DNA of 45,922 bases from Acidimicrobiia bacterium (GTDB lineage Bacteria; Actinomycetota; Acidimicrobiia; Spongiisociales; JAHEDJ01), in contig JARGFH010000029.1 of assembly GCA_029210695.1 (NCBI GenBank), positions 1 through 45,922 of the forward strand, given 5' to 3'. The notes beneath the pieces were generated by a model. The model saw only the letters and a program-made list of their open reading frames with translations, ran no database searches and was not told the origin of the DNA. A program made the translations under genes and the position numbers. Positions 42,279 to 45,922 of this stretch are shown piece after piece. The stretch's first letter is position 1. Every line of letters starts with the position of its first letter.

Positions 42279-42384
42279 TGGTCTGTCTGCTATTTGATGA
42301 CCGGGGTAGGCAGTGCCACGAACCCTGCCACAGCGGGGATCGTCCGGCAGGAGACCAAGTCACCAAATCCGCGACGGACCACTA
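42276..42384. mobile_element. MITE-like element with TA duplication
   Basis: A 105-bp element (42278-42382) has terminal inverted repeats GTGGTCTGTC and GACGGACCAC (one mismatch). A further imperfect inner pair is TTTGATGAC and GTCACCAAA. It is flanked by TA on both sides within C-TA...TA-G, the CTAG target and TA duplication of IS630/mariner-type transposition. It holds no gene. The first TAG serves as the stop of the CUAEP gene; removing the element would still leave ACC-TAG. Confidence 0.6.
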
Positions 42385-42406
42385 GCGGTGTGTTACTCCT
42401 CGCGAC

Positions 42407-43123
42407 TCAGCCGTCCTCGAGCAACCGGAGCACTTCTTCATCAGTCGTCTGGGTGAAGTCTCGATACCAGAAGCCGACGGCGCGCAGGTCTCTCGGTGCG
42501 GAAACCGTTTCGACGCCATCTGCCAGGGCTGCGAGCGCCTCTATCGTGTCTCTGGCCCCAACCGGCACGGCCAGTATCACCCGATCGGCATGTCGGCGGC
42601 GAGCAGCCAGGACGGCTGCTCTGGCCGTGAACCCGGTGGCCAGACCATCGTCGACGACGATTGCCACCCGCCCTTCCAGAGCCACCTCTGGTCGTTGGCG
42701 ACGGTACCGGTCGACGCGCCGCTGGAGTTCTGCCCGCTCGCGCGCTTCGACGGCCGACAGCTGTGCCTCGCTCACTCGCAGGTACCGCATTAGATCGTCG
42801 TTCACCACGCGCACTCCGTGCTCGGCGATCGCCCCGATTCCGAGTTCCGGCTGGCCGGGCGCTCCGAGCTTGCGAACGACGATGATGTCGAGCGGACATT
42901 GGAGGTGGGTGGCGATTGGTTTTCCAACCGCGACGCCTCCGCGCGGGAGGCCGAGCACGACCGGGTGCTCGGCGCGATATTCACCGAGTTCCTGGGCGAG
43001 TTGCCTGCCGGCGTCAAAACGATCGTGAAACACCGTTTCACCAGTATCGCCCGCTGGGCGCAGCGTCACAAGACCGCGGGGAGGTGAATGGAACGGTAGT
43101 TTGTGTGGCGGGAGCGACGGCAT
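42407..43123 (-). CDS. Phosphoribosyltransferase domain protein
   Basis: A type I phosphoribosyltransferase-fold protein. The family pattern runs FHDRFDAGRQLAQEL, VVLGLPRGGVAVGKPIA, DIIVVRKLGAPGQPELGIGAIAEHG and the PRPP loop VAIVVDDGLATGFTARAAV. Such stand-alone proteins are common in actinobacteria, and their nucleobase or other substrate is not known. The start is uncertain: ATG 43123 (238 residues) is preceded by GAGG at good spacing but adds a Pro-rich N-terminus; GTG 43033 (209 residues) begins at the conserved VFHDRFDAG. It is divergent from the ABC exporter operon. Confidence 0.8.
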   Translation of the reverse strand: MPSLPPHKLPFHSPPRGLVTLRPAGDTGETVFHDRFDAGRQLAQELGEYRAEHPVVLGLPRGGVAVGKPIATHLQCPLDIIVVRKLGAPGQPELGIGAIAEHGVRVVNDDLMRYLRVSEAQLSAVEARERAELQRRVDRYRRQRPEVALEGRVAIVVDDGLATGFTARAAVLAARRRHADRVILAVPVGARDTIEALAALADGVETVSAPRDLRAVGFWYRDFTQTTDEEVLRLLEDG

Positions 43124-43169
43124 CACAACCTCATGGCATCGTCGGCCTGCTCAGCAAAGGGAGACAGAG

Positions 43170-44117
43170 ATGGTTGATACGACCCGGGTTCTCGACTGCC
43201 GGGACCTCCACAAGAGCTATGGCGAGCGGAAGGCCGTCGATGGCGTCGGCTTCCACATCGATCTGGGTGAGACTTACGGGTTGCTGGGGCCCAACGGTGC
43301 AGGGAAGACCACAACGATTTCGATGGTCTGCGGCCTCCTCAGGCGAGATGTCGGCGAAGTGAAGGTGGTCGGCGAGGCAATCGATGTCGGACAGACGCAC
43401 GCCAAGCGGTGGATCGGGTATGTCCCGCAGGATCTGGCGATATACCCCGATCTCACCGCGGAGGAAAACCTCGCCTTCTTTGGCAGGCTGTACGGGCTCA
43501 CCGGGAAGGCCCTGAAGAACCGAACGGACGCGGTGCTGGAGGTGACCGGGCTGTCCGATCGCCGGGCGGACAAGACGGACGAGTACTCCGGAGGCATGAA
43601 GCGGCGCCTCAACATCGGCATCGGCCTCCTTCATGAGCCGAGCCTCTTGATTCTGGACGAGCCGACCGTCGGCGTCGATCCACAGAGTCGCAATGCCATT
43701 CTGGATAGCGTGGAGCAGCTTTCGGGCGAAGGCATGGCTGTGCTCTACACGACGCACTACATGGAGGAAGCCGAGCGCCTCTGCGACCGGGTTGGAATCA
43801 TCGATCAGGGTCAGTTGAAGGCTGAAGGAACGCGACGCCAACTCGTCGAACTGGTCGGTCAGCACGACCGGATTCGCGTAATCGCAGAAGGCGATGTCGA
43901 TGGTGCCGCCGCTGCTGCCCGATCCGTCGACGGCGTGGAGGATGTGAGCAAGGTAGACAATCGCCTTGACATCCTCACTGCCGATGCCCGGGTCATCCTT
44001 CCTGCCCTTCTCCTGGTCATGTCGACCGCCGGTGCCGCGGTCAAGAGCGTCGACGTGGTTGAACCCGACCTCGAAGCCGTGTTCCTGCACCTAACCGGCA
44101 AGGCATTGCGAGACTGA
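43170..44117 (+). CDS. ABC-2 type exporter ATPase subunit
   Basis: A 315-residue ABC ATPase of the DrrA/CcmA-like multidrug exporter class. Walker A is GPNGAGKTT, the Q-loop YVPQDL, the signature YSGGMKRRLNIGIGL, Walker B LLILDEPTVGVDPQ and the H-loop TTHYMEEAE. A C-terminal extension (about 230-315) of the type seen in drug and lipid exporters follows. Two ABC-2 permeases lie directly downstream, 1 bp away and then overlapping, so this is a one-ATPase/two-permease exporter. The substrate is unknown. ATG 43170 has AAAGGGAG upstream; the longer frame from 43101 lacks a ribosome site. Confidence 0.93.
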   Translation: MVDTTRVLDCRDLHKSYGERKAVDGVGFHIDLGETYGLLGPNGAGKTTTISMVCGLLRRDVGEVKVVGEAIDVGQTHAKRWIGYVPQDLAIYPDLTAEENLAFFGRLYGLTGKALKNRTDAVLEVTGLSDRRADKTDEYSGGMKRRLNIGIGLLHEPSLLILDEPTVGVDPQSRNAILDSVEQLSGEGMAVLYTTHYMEEAERLCDRVGIIDQGQLKAEGTRRQLVELVGQHDRIRVIAEGDVDGAAAAARSVDGVEDVSKVDNRLDILTADARVILPALLLVMSTAGAAVKSVDVVEPDLEAVFLHLTGKALRD

Positions 44118-44118
44118 C

Positions 44119-45300
44119 ATGCGCGCCGCACTCATCATCGCCGCCAAGGATCTCCGGCAGAGACTGCGGGACCGCTCGGCCATCATCATGGCAGTCATCG
44201 CTCCGTTTGCACTCGCAGCCGTCTTTGCCCTGTTGATACCTTCCGACCAGGGGTTCCATACCGACTACGCCGTCGTCGACCTCGATCAGGGTCCCGTGTC
44301 CGCGCTATTGACCGGACAGGTACTGCCGGGCGTCGCCGACGCCGGATTTGCCGACCTCACGGCCGTGCCTGATCGGGAGGCGGCCGCCGGCATGGTCGAG
44401 AGCGGCGAGATGGGTGCGGCGTTCATCATCCCGGCCGGGTTCTCGGAGGCAATCCAGCGCGGCAACGACGCAACGCTCACCATCATCGGCAACATCGATT
44501 CTGCGCTGGCCACGCAGATCGCCGAGGCCATTGCGACGCGGTACGCGGAAGAGGTCAATGCCGTCTCGCTGTCGGTAGCGGCCGCGCTCGGCGGGTTCAC
44601 GACGGTGCAGTCGGACGCGTTGGCCGGCCTCTCCGCGCGCGCCGCGGTGTTCGAACCATCAATTCTGGTCGACGAAGTCGAAGCCGACTCCAAACAGATG
44701 TCGGACAAGACGTTCTACTCAGCGTCGATGGCGATCATGTTCCTCTTCTTCACGGCTCAGTTCGGCATTCTGAGCCTCCTCTCAGAGCGCCGCCAGGGGA
44801 CGCTCCCGCGCCTCGTGGCGGCCCCGGTCGGCCCGTGGGCCATCGTCATCGGAAAGGCTCTCACCGGATTCGTACTCGGTGCGATCGCTATGACCGTGCT
44901 GGCCGTTGCCTCGACGCGGCTGTTGGGGGCCGATTGGGGCGACCCTCTCGGAGTCGCTCTCCTGGTGTTGGCGGCCGTCGTCTCCGCGACCGGAGTATCT
45001 GCCATGGCGGCGACCATGGCGAAGACTGAGGAGCAGGCATCTGGATGGAATGCCATTCTGGCCATGTCGCTGGCCATTCTCGGTGGCACGTTCTTCAGCC
45101 TCGACCGGGCTCCGGAGTTTGTGTCGCGACTGAGCTTCATCACCCCTCATGCCTGGTTCCTGCGTGGACTCGATGAGCTGGCTTCGGCGTCGGGGACGGT
45201 CGTTGATGTTCTTCCTGCAGTTGGGGTCATGCTCGCCATCGGCATAGTGACGGGCTGGATCGGACTGCTCCGCGCCAGGCAACTGGTGGTGGGCCGATGA
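44119..45300 (+). CDS. ABC-2 type exporter permease
   Basis: A 393-residue permease of the YhgE/NatB-like ABC-2 class. An N-terminal helix (about 22-41) is followed by a large extracytoplasmic domain (about 45-195) and then five helices from about 205 on. The cytoplasmic loop RRQGTLPRLVAAPVGPWAIV is the family signature. ATG 44119 lies 1 bp after the ATPase stop; its own stop overlaps the ATG of the second permease (ATGA), so translation is coupled. It should form the membrane path with the truncated partner downstream. Confidence 0.92.
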   Translation: MRAALIIAAKDLRQRLRDRSAIIMAVIAPFALAAVFALLIPSDQGFHTDYAVVDLDQGPVSALLTGQVLPGVADAGFADLTAVPDREAAAGMVESGEMGAAFIIPAGFSEAIQRGNDATLTIIGNIDSALATQIAEAIATRYAEEVNAVSLSVAAALGGFTTVQSDALAGLSARAAVFEPSILVDEVEADSKQMSDKTFYSASMAIMFLFFTAQFGILSLLSERRQGTLPRLVAAPVGPWAIVIGKALTGFVLGAIAMTVLAVASTRLLGADWGDPLGVALLVLAAVVSATGVSAMAATMAKTEEQASGWNAILAMSLAILGGTFFSLDRAPEFVSRLSFITPHAWFLRGLDELASASGTVVDVLPAVGVMLAIGIVTGWIGLLRARQLVVGR

Positions 45301-45846
45301 AGGCGCTCACCATTGCGCGGGTCAACATGACGCGACTTTCACGAGACCGCCTCGGACTGTTCTTCATCGTGCTGCTGCCGTTCATCATCATCGTCGTCAT
45401 GGGAGCGGCTTTTGGTGGTTCATTCAATCCGCAGTTGGGCGTCCTCGGTCGTGCGGGAGGCTCATTGGGAACCGACCTCCTCGAGACACTCGAGACGGGT
45501 GAGGTCGACCTCGTTGAGTTCGACGACGAAGCTGCGCTCATAGACGGGGTGGCGCGCAACCGGGTCGATGCAGGGCTCGTTGTGCCGTCTGACTACAGCG
45601 AGCTCGTGCACGGCGGCGGTTCCATCGAGCTTCGGTACTACTCCCCGCCGAACACATTTGGAGGGACGCTCAAGCAGTCAGTTGAGGCGGCGATCGCCGA
45701 GCAGAGCGCATCGGTCCGCGCCGCCCGGTTCGCGGCGGCGGAGGGTATCGGAGATCTCGAGAGCAATCTGGTCATGGTGGCGTCGTTGCGGGACCTGGTC
45801 CCCGGAGTTCGGGTCGATGTTCGCACAGCCGGCGAGTCGGTTTTCC
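45297..45846 (+). pseudogene. Second ABC-2 exporter permease, cut by the right terminal repeat
   Basis: About 183 residues of a second ABC-2 permease: an N-terminal helix (about 20-40; RLGLFFIVLLPFIIIVVMGAAF), then an extracytoplasmic domain that ends at VRVDVRTAGESVF. The family normally continues with five more helices (about 200 residues). At 45846/45847 the sequence switches to the terminal repeat and the frame stops 41 bases later. The gene is therefore broken by an element or, more simply, cut by the assembly boundary. Overlap with the upstream permease (ATGA at 45297-45300) shows it is the last known gene of the exporter operon. Confidence 0.85.
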
Positions 45847-45922
45847 GGCGCTTCGGAATTGAGCGGGGTGTAGGGGTTCCCGGTTGATTAGGAGGGCTCT
45901 GCCAATCTGATGGTTACTACGC
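45847..45922. repeat. Right copy of 76-bp inverted terminal sequence (putative IS end)
   Basis: Exact reverse complement of 2-77. It starts GGCGCTTCGGAATTGAGC and begins where family-like coding of the ABC permease ends. The two flanks (CGATTACC on the left, GGTTTTCC on the right) differ, so they are not the two sides of one insertion. They fit two separate copies of one element, each seen from the same end. Confidence 0.75.

Noticed and set aside
42278-42382. tRNA-Sec gene (selC) after the CUAEP gene
   Set aside because: The outer stem looks like an acceptor stem, but neither strand has a T-loop or a UCA anticodon arm at the proper place. TA flanks fit a MITE better.

Overview
The window is a gene-dense, high-GC bacterial chromosome segment. 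Its gene content looks like an actinomycete, most likely near the Acidimicrobiia. That placement is an inference from the homodimeric AceE, the SARP-type winged-helix regulator fused to a STAND NTPase, the SseA-type sulfurtransferase, DUF2237, GTG/TTG starts and many TANNNT -10 boxes placed 6-9 nt before start codons. No rRNA, tRNA, CRISPR array, phage genes or transposase gene were found. No gene-free stretch exceeds about 230 bp. The two window ends carry the same 76-bp sequence in inverted orientation, and each copy cuts a real gene in mid-frame. This suggests the segment lies between two copies of an insertion sequence where an assembly stopped.

Layout. 1-6867 (+): broken sulfurtransferase, AI-2E family permease, CoA-transferase III/racemase, long-chain acyl-CoA ligase, NagZ-like lipoprotein, and an SDR of the multifunctional beta-oxidation type; three of these point to branched or long-chain fatty acid breakdown. 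6954-19768 (mostly -): two S9 peptidases, a hydroxyacid dehydrogenase, thiamine pyrophosphokinase, MalQ, a transmembrane winged-helix/STAND/BMP regulator, a membrane-anchored repeat protein and an ATP-grasp enzyme. 19842-23450 (+): Nfu-type Fe-S carrier, SRPBCC protein, APC permease with UspA tail. 23554-29284 (-): PolX, then a coupled MoxR/DUF58/transglutaminase operon. 29431-34760: DUF1918-like protein, P-loop protein, AceE, DUF2237, threonine dehydratase-like enzyme. 34852-42278 (+): a selenium-linked region. 42407 to the end: a phosphoribosyltransferase and an ABC-2 exporter operon cut by the right boundary.

The most interesting region is 34852-42278, with two apparent selenocysteine genes. 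(1) An NAD-linked formate dehydrogenase has an in-frame TGA in the catalytic position, followed by a SECIS-like hairpin with apical loop GGTCT. Its alpha subunit is split: the Mo/Sec catalytic part comes first, a NuoE-NuoF fusion second, and the N-terminal Fe-S part, including the Mo-enzyme Fe4S4 domain, last. The operon is thus a rotated version of the usual order. (2) A radical SAM protein reads through TGA to give a C-terminal C-U-A-E-P tail, again with a hairpin at the expected distance.

The second system of interest is at 14434-18408. The regulator combines a SARP-type winged helix that has lost its BTAD domain, a STAND NTPase, one membrane helix and an extracytoplasmic BMP/PnrA-like ligand domain. 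It lies beside a gene for a small membrane-anchored repeat protein whose upstream region carries three contiguous 11-bp direct repeats, the spacing used by SARP regulators. Small mobile or repeated elements are also present: a 47-bp palindrome family (three copies), a 105-bp MITE-like element flanked by TA, and the terminal inverted repeat.
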